Notes: generated by a model not told the origin, from the sequence alone. A stretch of DNA of 64,000 nucleotides from Balaenoptera acutorostrata (GCF_949987535.1 NC_080074.1:38113641-38177640), one strand, 5' to 3'. Counted from the stretch's first letter, positions 12,531-25,484 are shown. Numbers and translations are program-made.

Positions 12531-13309
12531 TATTCAAAATGTGTATATATTTAATGTAAAAAAAATTCACATTAAAGTTTGAATGTAGATTAAAACGTAG
12601 TTTTTAATAACAAATCTGTTTCTCTTTTTTTACTGACCTTGCATCCACCATTCAGTGGGGGAAATTTCACATTTTAGTTTTATCCAGTTTTAACCCTCTT
12701 CCATGAAGATAATTTAATCAAGAGACATACACAATAAAAATAAATGTTTAGTCTCTCATATATTTTTAGCCTTCCATTCAGAAGAGTATTTACTGTGCAC
12801 TATTTGCAATGTTTTAGCATTGTTGGTCTTTTATAAGAATTTTAAGAGTAATACTATATTTAATTTTAATTAGTTAAGACTGCTATATTTTTCACTCCAA
12901 CAATACGTCCATTGCACTTTTCCTCATCTTGAGTGAAAGGAAAGTGGCTGCTGGTATTTTGGGGTTCCATTGAAAATGTTAGGACTGTGTTTAGTTTGGG
13001 TCAAGGGTGATATATTTTTGAAGGTCACTGAGTACTGTCATGTAGAGTTCTGTTATGCTAGCTATCTCAGTGTAGCAATGGCTTCCCAGAACTACTCCTA
13101 CTACTGTCTACTGCGATAATTCACCCTCCTTCATGACATGAGGATGCAGGACAAGAGGATTTAATATCATATGAACATGTTTTATGGCATCAGAGACCAG
13201 AAGTATGTGGGTAGTGATGGAGAAAAAAAAAGTCTAAAATGTATGAAATGTATGGAGCCAGAAACTAATCTGTAAACAAATTCTTCCAATTATCAAATTA
13301 TAAAATTGC
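12531..13309. other. Unrecognised stretch
   Basis: About 780 bases without a recognisable feature. Confidence 0.4.
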
Positions 13310-13395
13310 CCAGGGAGTCTCTCTCTGTCTCTCCGTCTCTGTCCTCCTCTCTCTCTGTCTGCCTTTCTTTATCTCTGTCTCTCTCTCTCTCAATA
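13310..13395. repeat. CT-rich simple repeat
   Basis: Degenerate CTCT/CTGT pyrimidine tract of about 85 bases. It could adopt non-B (triplex-prone) structure, but nothing else marks it as functional. Confidence 0.85.
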
Positions 13396-16204
13396 TGTAT
13401 GATGGGCATTGCTTGACATAGAATTAATCAGAATTCAGTTTTGTAGGGCACAAACCTGTAGCAATACTACCGAGAGTTAGGTCTGAAATCAGAGACCAGT
13501 AACACCAATAATCCATTTCCTTTCAGTTTGGTTAAAGCATGATGGTGCTTCCTGACAGACTTAGTCTCATCTCAGCACTTTCTGTGACTCCCCACTTGGG
13601 TAGTTCACCTGCCTAAGTAACCTTGAAACGACTCTCAGAATCTAGCAGCCAGCACCCTCACTATCTTCCAGGTCCCACATCAATTTACGCAAGAATTTTG
13701 GGGAGTCAAACCCTACCATTATTGCCTAACTATGCCATATGACCACTTACTCTGCTATAGGAACCCCAAGATTGATGTGGGAGAAGATAACACCTGGGAG
13801 ATAGTTTTATTCTGTAATCCAAAAGGAAATGAACCAGGACGTCCTCTCTCTTTCTCGTTATCTGACTCTTCTTTCCGTGTCAAAGACTGGAAAGAAAAAT
13901 CAGAGGAGGACTTTTGCCAATTTCACTTTCTTCTCTCTCCTTGCTTCTACAATCCCACAGGACAGAGAAGGACTGGCTTATCCCCATTCTCTATGTCCTA
14001 ATTTCTTTCTACTAAGAACAAAGAGCCTTAAAGCCTAGCTGTCACAGAAGGAAGAGGCATCTTCTCTTTGCTATGGCTGTGTACTTTATTACTACTCTTC
14101 AAAATGTTAAGTGGGAGATTAAACAAACTGGTAATTTTTTTTTTCTCTCCATAGAGCTGGTTCTTCATGTCCAATGTTCTTGCTAAAAAGAACAAAATCC
14201 TACCCTTTCCTTCCCAGGAGCTATAAACTTCCTGGCTTAGTCCTGGAGGTGGGAGATGGAAAACTCAAACATGATTTAAAGGGGAAATTAAAATGCATGT
14301 GGGTCATCATTTGCAAAATATTAATCATGATACACAAGCTAGTATCTTTTAGCAGCTTTTCTTTTTCCCTTATCTTGGTCATAACCCTTCTTTTCAGAAT
14401 GGAATACAGAAAAATGATGAAAACAGATCCTGAAGCACTTTAAAAGTATAGAAAATTGATATTTTTAACTTAAAAGAAAAGTTCTGCTCCACCCCTTGTT
14501 AGTACCCTTTGAAACTATGAATTTTATTTTCCTGGGATAAAAAAAACTTTCATGACCAAAGTTCAAGAAGAAATACCTATATGAGTATTGAAACTTTTAT
14601 GCATATTAATAAAAGTAATGTGAGGTTACATTTTTATCAGCACTCTGTCATAACTTACAGCATAACTCTCAAATCACATACCTGATTTATTTTGTTTTAA
14701 ATACATATTTAACAAAAAAAGTTAAATTATGTAGGCTATACTACCAAATGGCAACATAGAGTCCAAACTTAACAGAAAATTCTGTTATTCTGATGCCTAA
14801 AAGTAATATAATAAAAACATCCTCCAGTTTGTCATATTTTCTGTGATAGGAAGAAAGGGAAGAATTCAGTCTTGTCTTTAAAATCAGTTTTAAAACTACC
14901 TTTTTCAATCACTGCAACTATTTATATTAGATATTTACTGTATTAGGATAATGAGGCTGTTAATTTTCTTCATGATCAAAAATCTGGAGGTTACATAGTA
15001 CAGGTCTAGCAGAGATACTCAAGAATGTCTTCAGGGAACCATGCTTCTTCTATCCTTCTCTTCCACCCTTAACATACATTTTCTTCCCTGACTTACGAAG
15101 GCTCTGAACTTCTGATTATCATGTTCACGTTCTAGAGTTGAGGAAGGTGATAAGAGAAGGTCAAAGGCAAAGCCTAATTTTCAAGAGATTTTGACATTTC
15201 ATTCAGGAAATGGGCATCCTTCTACATTCTACTGGCCAAAACTCTATATCCTGACCAATCCTGTAAGGAGGTTGTAAAGAGACTGGAGTAATGAGTATTT
15301 TGCTTCCCAGTTTCTACAGAAAAGGAAGGAAGAGAGGTTTCCAGTGAGTTGTGAGTGAGCCAACTGCCAGCATGTGCCACACTGACATACGGCTGTCTTT
15401 TGGCATGAGTTCAAACTTAAAGGAACTTTGAAAATACCATTCCCTATTTACATTCATGATTAAAAATTACATTTCTATGATAAAGCTTTATTTATAGTAA
15501 ATGTTTATGATTTGGGATAAAGAGACCATTAACTAGTAACTATACCATTTTACATGCTATGTAGCATCTCGTGTAATTAAAAACTAATTCTGATCTATCA
15601 TGGCAAAGTTTCTTCATGACTGAGACAACAATTCTTAGTCAAAACCACAGTAAGCTGACAATATTTTAAGTTATTATAAAAAGTCAAGGTGTTCAATGTT
15701 AACTTTTCCCCAGGAAACAAAAGCAATTGATTTTCAATTGAAATTCTACTTGAGCCTCGGTGAAAAAATCCTTTGGTCACCACATCCAAAGGTATACAAA
15801 AATAAAAAGGGAAAGGCAAAACTCATGAATGAGGATGAACTTATTCAGGAGAACGTCATATTTAGCTCTTTTATTTTCTTTAGGTAAAGTTCTTCATCAT
15901 TGCTACAGTTATTATATCTGATTATGCACTATAACTAGGGAAGGATGAGAAGTTTGAGGATAAGGGTCAGGTGGCATCTTGAGTTTGTATGAAACAATTT
16001 ACTGTACAAGGATAGACACCTGGTATATGTTTAACAAATAAGGAAAGGAATTTGTGTAAATGGAGGGATATATGTAATTCACACAATTTCTATGGCAGAA
16101 AATGCCTAAAACCAACTTCTGAAACTAAGGTCTCATAAGAAAATAAATATCCTAAAATAAGACTCATGATGGACAGTTTTGAGAACTTTTAGATAAATAT
16201 GCAG
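13396..16204. other. Unrecognised stretch of about 2.8 kb
   Basis: Slightly richer in GC at 13500-14050 than its surroundings. Two overlapping 89- and 69-codon frames at 13732-14038 show no domain and no similarity I recognise. Unique sequence or very old repeats. Confidence 0.4.
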
Positions 16205-16310
16205 ACATTATCCATTCAGGAAATATTTATAGAGCATCTATTCTACGCTAAGGCAAAGTTCTAAGTGATGAGAATACAATAGCAAATGAGAGAGATGCAA
16301 AGATGTTTGA
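16205..16310 (-). mobile_element. L2 LINE 3' end fragment, antisense
   Basis: Complement of the L2 3' terminus: 'ttatccattcaggaaatatt' followed by a decayed 'gagcacctactatgtgcc' equivalent and 'gatgagaatacaatagc'. Confidence 0.55.
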
Positions 16311-16974
16311 ACCATACTTTAAAATGTTCAGCCTACAGAACATGATATTAGTTTAAGAGCCAATAACTAGAGGCCATTAGCTGGTGTAATCAAGAGTTAC
16401 AGTCTGGGGTGGTCAATCTCCATTGTTTTATAGGACCAACACTTTAGTGGTGGTTACAATAAGGGCTTCAGATATCAATGTGTTGAAAAACAAATGGTTT
16501 TCTAGTTGGCATACTGGACTTCAGAAGAGGATTTATATTAGTGAAAAGTGTGGCTCTTGCCTATTATGATGAATATTACACTTGGGGATTAGTGGAGAAC
16601 TTAGCAATATTCAAGAAATATCCATTCGTTAAAATGTCTTAGAACTACTTCCTTCCTTTACACAATAGAGCATTAAAAGATAGCAAATCATGAATCTTGT
16701 GTCCTACAGTCAGCCTCAGGCAGGGTGACAGCTTGCTGCCTGAAGATGACCATAACTATGACAGAACATTGTTTTATCTGCCCTTTGTGCAAAGTGTGGT
16801 TGGTGTCCCTGAAAGGACAGAGAGCTGGGAGAAGAAAAGGAATACAGAGGAGAAGGGCCAGGCCACCCCAGACCTCTTTGCCAATTGCTGTAATCTACAA
16901 ATATAAAACTAAAAAAATAAAAATTTGAAAATTGTGCATGACCAAATCAACTTAGGTTGTATTACAACGAAAAA
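16311..16974. other. Unrecognised stretch between two L2-like pieces
   Basis: About 660 bases. Overlapping 69- and 67-codon frames at 16697-16928 show nothing recognisable. Confidence 0.4.
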
Positions 16975-17045
16975 GATCCTACCCTACAGAGCTTATATTC
17001 TGGTAAGAGAAATGAACAATACACAAATAAATATAGTGAAATGGT
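16975..17045 (-). mobile_element. Possible continuation of the antisense L2
   Basis: 'cctacagagcttatattctg' followed by 'acaatacacaaataaat' resembles the part of L2 that normally lies close to the fragment at 16205-16310. The gap suggests the two were separated by an insertion. Confidence 0.4.
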
Positions 17046-17312
17046 ACAAGGCCCTATGGGGTATTCCCAGGACAGACTCCCCCCGACCCCATGTCCTCAG
17101 CATGCCTTTTGTCTGCAGAAAAACTTTAGTCAAAGAACAAATTTAATCAGAGAAGTGAGGAAATGCAGAAACAAACAAACAAACAAAAAGCAGTCAAACA
17201 GGGCAAAGTAATAGTAGTTTAGTCATTAAGCAAAGTCAAGGACATTTAGTTCCTCTTCAAGGGCTATCCTTCCTTCCAGGTAATATTCTGAGCCATATCT
17301 TTTGAGCTGTTT

Positions 17313-17750
17313 TGTAGATACTGAAACCCTCACAGGTGGAAGAAGTTAACTACATGATGACCTGACTATAGCCATGACATAAGCTGCCACAGTTCTGAGA
17401 ACTGGCCTCAAAGAAATGGGAACAAACCAACTCTGGAATTGAAGATTAACTATACTTAAAACAATCAAGATGATGCTGATCAGACCACCATATGACTAAT
17501 TTCAAGATAACTGTCAGAGCTGACTATGCTGTTCTGCATGTAGCTTTCTCGCTCTGCCTATACAGCCCTGAAATTTCCATTTAAAAGCTCTTTCCCCCTG
17601 ATCAACAGGGGGTGTTGGTCTTTGGACATGAGTCTACCTTCTCCCCAGGTTGCTGGCTTCCTGAATAAAGCAACCTTTCCTTTCTACCAACACTTGTTGC
17701 TTGAGTATTGGCTTTTGAGTGGCAAGCAACTGGACCTGAGCTTGGTAACA
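17313..17750 (+). repeat. Solo LTR, gammaretrovirus-like (ERV1 class)
   Basis: The 3' half has the standard LTR layout: a TATA-like AT-rich patch near 17578, AATAAA at 17664, a pyrimidine-rich stretch, then a 'cttgagtattggcttttgag'-type R/U5 end closing with '..ggtaaca' at 17750. The start at 'tgtagatac' is a guess, because no clear target-site duplication was found. No internal viral sequence adjoins it, so it is a solo LTR. Confidence 0.65.
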
Positions 17751-18214
17751 ATAGTACATATTAAACTACTTTATTGAGTATTCACAGAATACCTTTGAGT
17801 AAGTGGTTGAGCCAAGATCTGAATAAAATGGACAGAAGCAAGTTTTTTAAAAAAAATTACATCACGTAGTTTTTTGGGTTTTTTTTCACGTATCATCAGG
17901 ATTTTGGAGCTCTTCTCCTTAAAGTGTACATAAACCAAGGTTGTTGGAACTACAGTTATGGTTAGTGTTTACTAACCATACAAAATGAGTGCTAGGTGGG
18001 AGAAAATAATCCTCAGTACTAAAGAACAGTTTGAACATCTAGCTATGTCATCTGGGGAGAGAGAGTGACTATTTTGTAGTTTATGATACATAAACTGAGA
18101 TTGGAATGTAAAATACCTAATGTCTCTTTCAACTCTAAAATTTAAGTGATTCTTATTCTAAATAGTCTAGGACTAATTGACATTGTAGGCTTTGATATAA
18201 GTGAAAGTCAAGAC
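17751..18214. other. Unrecognised stretch
   Basis: About 460 bases between an LTR and an old L1, with no further feature recognised. Confidence 0.4.
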
Positions 18215-18895
18215 ATGTATTTTTTTTATAAGAGATTCATTGTGATATAATTCACATAACTTAAAATTCATGCATTTATGGGGGTACAATTCAATCATTT
18301 TTAGTTGATTTACAGAGTCATGCAACCATCACCACAATTTTTATCCACCCCCAAAAGAAACCCTGTACCTATGAGCAATCTCTCATCACTTCCCCCCAAA
18401 CTGTTCCTCCAGTCCTAAGCAATCATCAATCAAGTTTCTATCTCTATGGATTTGCATACTCTGAATATTTACTAGAAATGGAATCATACAATACAGTATG
18501 TGCTCCTTTGTGACTGGCTTCTTTCACTTAGCATAATGCTTTCAAGGTTCACCCATGTTATACCATTTATCACTACCTCATTTCCTTCATTGCCATTTAA
18601 TAATATTCCATTGTATGGATATACCACATTTTATTTATCCATTCATCAGTTGATTTACATTTTACTTTTCTTACTCTTGCCTACTATAAATCAAATGCTG
18701 CCATGAGCATTTGTGATCATGTTTTTGTGTGGACTTATGTTTTACTTTCTCCTGGGCATATATCTAGGAGTGAAATTACTAGGTCATATGATAACTCTAT
18801 GTTTAACATTTTGAGGAACTACCAGACTATTTTCCAAAGTTGATGTAACATTTTACATTCTACAAGTAGTGTATGAGGGTTCCAATTTTCTACAG
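18215..18895 (-). mobile_element. Old L1 3' fragment, antisense
   Basis: Complement of an old mammalian L1 3' end: '..catgcaaccatcaccac' near 18320, 'aatcatacaatacagtatgt' near 18482, 'tatccattcatcagttgatt' near 18636, and the complement of the ORF2 'LLGIYP' region near 18755. No reading frame survives. Confidence 0.85.
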
Positions 18896-19149
18896 GATAA
18901 ACATTTAAAGGTAAGTTTTAAAATTCAAAAGTTAATCTTAGGATAGAATAGCAGATCATAGCCCCCCAAGTTTGTACTTAGTAACCTCAAACCTTCATTT
19001 TATTGTGACTCTCTGAATGGAACCGAGCAGTTTTATCACCTACTGTAACTACTAAATAGTGTGCATTTATTTTGCCTTTCATTCTTTTAGGCTCTTATTT
19101 CATTATCTGCTATTCACTGAAAGTGGTCATATTTCTCACATTTCTCAGG

Positions 19150-19637
19150 TGTGGTAGGCTGAATTATGGACCCCAAAGATAACTAAGTATTAATCCCTGA
19201 GACCTTTGTGACATTGTGAAGCAGAATATACTTTGCAGATGTAATTAAATTAAAGATCTTGAGATGGAGAAATTATCCTAGATCGTCCAAATGGGCTCTA
19301 AATGAAACCCCAAATTGGGAAGCAAAGGTAGATTTGACACAGAAGAAAACAATGTGACCACTGTACCAAGATGCTACACTGCTGGCTTTGAAGATAGAGG
19401 AAGGGGCCATGGGCCAAAAAATTCAAGGAATACAGATCTAGAAGCTAAAAAAGTCAAGGAAATAGATTCTTTCCTAGCACCTCTGGAAGAAGCACAGCAA
19501 TGGCAACATCTTGATTTTGACCTAGTGAAACTGATTTCAGACTCCTGACCTCCAGAACTCTAAGAAAATAAATGTGTGTTGTTTTAAGCCAGCAAATTTG
19601 TGGTAATTTGTTACAGCAGCCATAGGAAATTACTAGA
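19150..19637 (+). repeat. MLT1-type LTR (ERVL-MaLR), solo
   Basis: A nearly full-length MLT1-family LTR. It opens 'tgtggtaggctgaattatgg', passes 'aaattaaagatcttgagatg' near 19245, has AATAAA at about 19566 and ends near 'cagcagccataggaaattac'. No MaLR internal sequence adjoins it. The 77-codon frame 19315-19548 is a chance frame within the LTR. Confidence 0.9.
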
Positions 19638-19697
19638 TCAGGTAATACATTCACATTTTAATAGGATTCTTAGGGGACCTGTACTGTCTTACCTTAT

Positions 19698-20521
19698 AGG
19701 AATAATTCTTTTTTTTAATTTAATTTTCTTAAATTTTATTTATTTATTTTTTATACAGCAGGTTCTTATTAGTTATCTATTTTATACATATTAGTGTATA
19801 TATGTCAATCCCAATCTCCCAATTCATTACACCACCACCACCCCCTACACTTCCCCCCTTGGTGTCCATACATTTGTTCTCTACATCTGTGTCTCTATTT
19901 CTGCCTTGCAAACCAGTTCATCTGTACCATTTTTCTAGATTCCACATGTATGCATTAATATACGATATTTGTTTTTCTTTGACTTACTTCACTCTGTATG
20001 ACAGACTCTAGGTCCATCCATATCTCTACAAATGACCCAATTTCGTTCCTTTTTATGACTGAGTAATACTCCATTGTATATATGTACCACATCTTCTTTA
20101 TCCATTCACCTGGCGATGGGCATTTAGGTTGCTTCCATGACCTGGCTATTGGAAATAATGCTGGAATGAATATTGGGGTGCCTGTGTCTTTTTGAATTAT
20201 GGTTTTCTCTGGGTATATGCTCAGTAGTGGGATTGCTGGGTCATATGGTAATTCTATTTTTAGTTTTTTAAGGAACCTCCACACTGTTCTCCATAGTGGC
20301 TGTATCAATGTACATTCCCACCAACAGTGCAAGAGGGTTCCCTTTTCTCCACACCCTCTCCAGCATTTGTTGTATGTAGATTTTCTGATGATGCCCATTC
20401 TAACCGGTGTGAGGTGATACCTCATTGTAGTTTTGATTTGCATTTCTCTAATGATTAGTGATGTTGAGCAGCTTTTCATGTGCCTCTTGGCCATCTGTAT
20501 GCCTTCTTAGGAGGAATAATT
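19698..20521 (-). mobile_element. 5'-truncated L1 of lineage A, antisense, with TSD
   Basis: A minus-strand L1 consisting of the last part of ORF2 and the 3'UTR, ending in an A-rich tail (T-rich here, 19708-19745). A 10-bp target-site duplication 'aggaataatt' flanks it (19698-19707 and 20512-20521). Its 3'UTR, with the complement of '..aagaacctgctgtata', matches the full-length element at 35-41 kb, so both belong to the same lineage. The 179-codon frame on the minus strand (19955-20494) is the ORF2 C-terminus, including the [14 protein letters not shown] cysteine region. The truncation point lies within ORF2, as is usual for incomplete L1 reverse transcription. Confidence 0.92.
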
Positions 20522-20889
20522 TTAATGGTAATATCATACATGGAGTAGGTAATCCTAGGAGATATTTGGGGGTAAACAAATTTTTGGTGTCTCATCAACC
20601 ACAGATTCTACATGGTAGCTTATTCTTAAACTTCTGTAATTGGGAAAGTACACAAAGATCTTTAACCTTTGTATAAATAACAGACAGGATTCCAGGGAAC
20701 AAATTCTATGTTCCCCCAACTCAATGTGTAAGTAAGAATGTATATTTATTCTTAATTTTTTTTCTTTACTCCCAAATCTATGATCACTAGAGGTATTATC
20801 TTGACTTTCTTTGGCTCCAGTAGAAGGAGGTATAGCTGAGAGGTTTGCAAACTCAGGCTTTGTGATTTGATTACAAATTGTGCTAGAAG
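20522..20889. other. Unrecognised stretch
   Basis: About 370 bases with nothing recognised. Confidence 0.4.
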
Positions 20890-21025
20890 ATACAATGCAT
20901 GTATATCAGAGTTCATTATGTGAAGAATGAAGGAGATAAGCTTTATAAAGTACTTATTACAGAGCCTAGTGTATAGTAAACATTCAAAAGTTGCCATTAT
21001 TTATTATTATTATTATTATTATCAA
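20890..21025 (+). repeat. MIR SINE 3' part with (TTA)n tail
   Basis: Sense MIR 3' region: 'gcttataaagtacttattac', 'agagcctagtgtatagtaaa', 'cattcaaaagttgccattat', followed by a (TTA) run at 21000-21022. Confidence 0.7.
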
Positions 21026-21048
21026 TGAAGTTATCAATGAGTGACAGT

Positions 21049-21290
21049 TGCACATTGATGAAGAACTCAGATTCTGAAGTCAGACTCCCAGGATCTGGGT
21101 CCTGGCTCAGACAGATATTAGGTGTATTACCCTGGATAAGTCATTTATCATCTCTGTCTCAGTTTCCATCTTTATAAAATGGTTTTAATAACAGAACCAA
21201 CTCACAGGGATGTTGTAACTACTGGATGAATTCATGAATGGATGTGTGAAGAGTCATGTGTAGCACCTAGAGGCTTGGTAAATTTTAATA
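21049..21290 (+). repeat. MIR SINE
   Basis: Good sense match to the MIR consensus: 'gattctgaagtcagactccc' near 21070, the tRNA-derived/core boundary 'accctggataagtcatttat' near 21130, and 'cagtttccatctttataaaa' near 21160. Confidence 0.85.
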
Positions 21291-21679
21291 CTTCATATTA
21301 TTTATTGAAGAATTACTTTAAATTCCCTACCTTACCACATATGAGGGTCTCACCTTTTCTGTCTGTAGAGTCTTATTTGTTTGTATGTGGGTACAGTAAA
21401 CAAAGAATGTTGGCCACCATTCTAGTTCTACATGGATCAAGCCATTAGCCACTGCTAATGTTGTCCTGCGACGGTGCACCTGAGGGGAATTCAGGATGGA
21501 GAAAAACAGGAAGCATTCTGTGCTATGGATACCAGCCCTAGATACTTAAGATGCATATCTAAGGAATAATTTCTATGAACCCAGATTCTGGCATCTTCCC
21601 ACACACAATAAAGCACTAAAATCATTATCTTGAGATGTTTGTTCTTTGTGATTAGCAGTAATCATTTGATGTTGGACTA
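21291..21679. other. Unrecognised stretch
   Basis: About 390 bases with nothing recognised. Confidence 0.4.
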
Positions 21680-21852
21680 CATTTTTTTTTTCCAGCAAAA
21701 AAAGTCATAAATATCCTGGCTCCTCCTTTACCTCTTTGGAGTAGCCTCAGAGCTATTGGAGAGGCTGTTTCCCAGGCTATAGCCCTAAGTTAGGTCCCTG
21801 AATAAAACTCAACTTGCAACTTTTAGGTTGTGCATTTCCCTTTCAGTTGGCA
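21680..21852 (+). repeat. Possible 3' part of a gammaretroviral-type LTR
   Basis: 'aggtccctgaataaaactca' (21793-21812) with AATAAA, then a T-rich stretch and an end at 'ctttcagttggca' is the usual R-U5 pattern of ERV1-class LTRs. The 5' boundary is not visible. Confidence 0.4.
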
Positions 21853-22434
21853 GTGGAGAAAACCTGAGTAATCTGATGTTGTGTTTCTGTGTCTCCCAGC
21901 CTGTCACATAGCTTTTGTCACAACACTCTGTGTACCAAACAGTGTTGCCTGGATCCCACAAACCAGTGGGGAAAATCTCCTATTAAGTGACCCCTTTACT
22001 CAACCTATTTACACAGTGCTTGGTGATAAAGAGGCTTCTGCAATTCCAAAAGCTTCCTTGGGGGCAACATCCTCAGTCCTGCCACTAGGGTGCAAATTTG
22101 TTTCTACTTTTGGGAAAGGAGCCTTTTTTGCCTTGATAACTCCCAGGCAAATACCTAATGGAGCTCAGCTTACATGGAATCTAGGCTCCAAGTTCAGGTT
22201 AGGCATGGGGAGGGAGCAAAGCACCCTAAACAAGCAATAGAATCAAGGTCAGAAAGGAACAAACAAAATAATACCCTGAATTTTATGGATGAGTTTTTCT
22301 TCAAAAATGTTCATACAAAATTCATAAAATTTGATTCCACAAACACTATTTTGATAAATTTTCTTAAGCACAACATTCTTATATTGCATATGTGCAGAGC
22401 ATCATCATATTTACTCTTGAAAAAATACCCTGGA
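21853..22434. other. Unrecognised stretch
   Basis: About 580 bases. A 119-codon frame at 21881-22240 shows no motif and begins immediately after the LTR-like piece; it could be decayed retroviral sequence but I cannot show this. Confidence 0.35.
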
Positions 22435-22570
22435 ATAGATACTATTAACCCCATTTTGCATTTGAAGAAACAAAGATTAAGAGTTAGGTAACTCAGAAAA
22501 AGTCACAGATAAAGGAGAGAATCGGGATTTAAATCTATGCCTACCCATTCTCCCAACAGCAGATAGATGT
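22435..22570 (-). repeat. MIR SINE, antisense
   Basis: Complement of MIR: 'aaccccattttgcatttgaa' followed by the 'gagaatcgggatttaaa' equivalent of the MIR 'GAATCCCGGC' region. Confidence 0.7.
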
Positions 22571-22589
22571 GACAATGTGCTTTTAATCA

Positions 22590-23480
22590 TTTTCCAAACA
22601 CTGAACATGTAGGTTGTTTCCAATATCTTGCTATTAAAAGTAATGCCACAATGAATATACATGTACATTAATCTTTGTCAGGATTTTTATTGCCTCTAGA
22701 TAGAATAGCAGGAAGTAACACACAAGGTCAAAGGGTATGTAATATTTTTAAAGATTATTTTTTAATACGTGAGATTGTTTCTCAGAAGGGTTGTTCTGGG
22801 CCTTACTCCCAGCAGGTGTAAGAGTGCTTAATTTGTACACTTTCACCCACGCTATTATTCTTTATTCTTTGTGAATTTGACAGGTAATACAGAATATTAA
22901 TTTAAGCAATTCATGATGAGGATGAAAATTTTTGTATGTTTATTAGCCCTTCATATTCCTTCTATGAGTTGTCTACGCATATCTTTTTTATGTATATAAT
23001 TCCCTGTGCTATACAGTAAATCCTTGTTGTTTATCTATTTTATATATGGTAGTTTGCTTAAATTTCCATGCTTAGATTTTCTTTATGGTGGTCTTGTTTT
23101 AATAGATAATTATATCTAATAATAATATATTCAGATTAATGTTTCCTTTATGATTTATTTCATGATTTTGTGCTTAGAAAACTTTATTATCTCTCTCTCC
23201 TAGATCATACACACATGTTCCCCTATATTTCTGTCTTGTTCTTTTGTAGTTGTATGTTTCACATATAATTCTTCAAACTGTTTGGCATTATTATATTATA
23301 TGGTGTAAGGTTAAAATATGAGTTTATTTTTTCTCAAATAGCTAAAAATTTGTAGCTATATCATATGTTGATTTATCCTCAGTAGTTCTTATTACAGTTT
23401 TTAATTAAGCCTATATTATAGATACTATCCTCTACTTTTCTTTTTGCATTTTTGTACTATCTTTGTAAATTTTTTGCACC
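22590..23480 (-). mobile_element. Ancient L1 fragment, antisense, interrupted
   Basis: Complement of an old L1 ORF2/3' region, e.g. 'aggttgtttccaatatcttg' near 22611 and '..gtgcttagaaaactttatt' near 23170 and 'tatggtgtaaggttaaa' near 23300. It is interrupted at about 22975-23075 by a piece of a younger L1 3' tail. No coding capacity remains. Confidence 0.65.
22975..23075 (-). mobile_element. Short L1 3' tail piece inserted in an older L1
   Basis: 'ttccctgtgctatacagtaa' and 'ccttgttgtttatctatttt' are the complement of the L1 3'UTR type also seen at 57388-57668 and at the window's end. It sits inside an older L1, which dates it as the later arrival. Confidence 0.6.
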
Positions 23481-23554
23481 ATTTTAGTTTTCCTTTGTTA
23501 TCTACAAGGATGCTTATGATTCTATAATGCTAAATAACAAAGTAAAATCATAGC

Positions 23555-23640
23555 GTTAATAAGTGATGTGGCCAAGCCTGGATGTGAATGCAAATTTTCA
23601 AACTCTAAATGCCATGTAGCTATAATCCTGCCAGTTTGTC
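23555..23640 (-). repeat. Possible MIR SINE fragment, antisense
   Basis: 'aagtgatgtggccaagcctg' followed by 'gatgtgaatgcaaat' resembles the complement of the MIR 'GGGTTCGAATCCCGGCTCTGCC' region. Weak. Confidence 0.4.
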
Positions 23641-25209
23641 TCCATTTTATTTCTCCTCCTTTTTTTTCTTATTTCAGATAGCATGTATTGTTCTTATATT
23701 TTAGTGATAACACATAGTAAATGCAGTCTAACATTTTCTTACATTTCTTGTGGGACTACATTTCAAGAGTCAACTTTCTGCTACATTTTTAAGGCAATGT
23801 CCCCATTACACCCTGCAATAGTCTTTTCATTAGCTTAAGGCCACTTCCTTCCCTTAACACTTCCTCTAGTTTCCTTTTCTTGAATAGTGAATACTATAAC
23901 TTAGTAGTTTGCTGTTCAGCACAGATAAGATGTGTATTTTCTCCTTGGAATCTTCAGGTCCACCTGGATGCTGCTAGAACACTCCCCTCAGATCTTCAGC
24001 TTGAGGACAGTTCAATGTACAAATTTCTCCTGTCTGGCAGCCTTTAGCCAGTGTGGTTCTGCAAGATTAAGGAATTATCTTGTCCTTCTCATTTTGCCTG
24101 TTCTTCCAACACTGAAGGATGGTATTTCCCCCCCCACCCCCCCGGATATTTTGAAATAAATGGTATTTGTTTTGCTAGCCTCAGAATGGCTGCCCCAACA
24201 CACAGTGCCATTCATGTCCCAGGACTGACATCCCTGTTCGGAAATTTTCTCAGTTGGCCAAACTACATCGTGGGTGCATAGTGTCCAGGGCAAATGCTTG
24301 TAGAGAGGGATAGTAATGACATAAAACTGAAGAAAGCAGCTTCAGTTTTGGTACAGATCCTGTTGTTTCAAGGGCACCATCCATGTGATTTTACCTGAAT
24401 CTCAAACTCATGACTTCCCTGTGTGGTGGTGTTTGTTTCATCCACCAAAATATAGAGCAGCTCTGAGTATTTGCAGAATGTGGCACATGTGCTGTGTAGC
24501 AGAGGAAATACCTCCCACAATTTGGCAAATCAGAATTAGTACTCTCCCTTCTAGGGCCATGGAGACTTGGACACTTGTGATTTCATGGGTAATTTGAAGA
24601 GAAAGCAGAGGAGGTGGATGAGTCAATCATTGAGAAGTGTTAGTCACCAACGTAAGACAAAAGCCATACTTGTTTAAGAATTCTAATATTACACAAACTA
24701 CAAAGATTTAAAGACTTGTGACACCTCATTTCAATCCATTTCCCTGAGAACTGTTCTTGCAGTCCATGATTTCAGGCAAGCTAATGTAAAAGTTCTGCCT
24801 GCTTCTTGCCTATGCTTTGTACTTTTTCCTATCTATTCCTTTTCATGGAACCCAGCTGTGTGATGTCTTTGTGAGACATGATAAGTGGTTGTAAGTTGAC
24901 TCTGACAGGTTTCCCTCTCTTACCATTTTGCTCTATTGTTTCCAACCACCCCTACATAGTTGCTATGTTTTTCTTCATGAAAATCCAGATAAAAGTTACA
25001 CTGGCCCTGAAAACCATCTGAATCATTTTCCATTCCTTCTCTACTTCACTTATCTTTAAGAGGCACACATAATGAAGTCCTGTTCCTGTTCTCTTGGATC
25101 AACAATTTTTGGTTCAAGAGTATCTTCTATTTTGTTTCCTCCTCCTCACTCAGTTATTATTTTGTACTTACTTGAAACAATTTTTCAAAACTTATAAGAC
25201 AAATTGTTA
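23641..25209. other. Unrecognised stretch with a poly-C run
   Basis: About 1.57 kb. It contains a C-rich run at 24128-24143. Several 60-76-codon frames overlap on both strands at 23932-24626 without any domain I know. Confidence 0.4.
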
Positions 25210-25330
25210 GGAGTATTTTCAGTGGCTTGCTCATAGTCATATACCTGATAAATCAGTGGTAGAGCCCAAAGTGGATGCAAGGATGTTAATCTTGTGGACT
25301 TACAGTTTAAAATTCTTTCTAATATACTCA
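25210..25330 (-). repeat. MIR SINE, antisense
   Basis: Complement of the MIR core: '..cttgctcatagtcatatac', 'aatcagtggtagagcccaaa', continuing into the tRNA-like half. Confidence 0.65.
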
Positions 25331-25484
25331 TTACCTCATTGGAGGTTATTAATCATATTATAGCTAATGATTACATACTAATATGAAATATATTTTTGAT
25401 GCACTATGACATAATGTGAATCCTTCATAAAGCTAAAAACATATTGCCTTGATCATATTTGGTTTTATAACAATTGATTAAAGG

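Noticed and set aside
21881..22240. 119-codon frame as a host exon or retroviral gene
   Set aside because: It shows no motif I know and no splice structure. Its position after an LTR-like end is suggestive but not enough to call.
24125..24145. G-quadruplex-like C-rich run
   Set aside because: One short homopolymer-like C stretch with few interruptions and no context pointing to a function.
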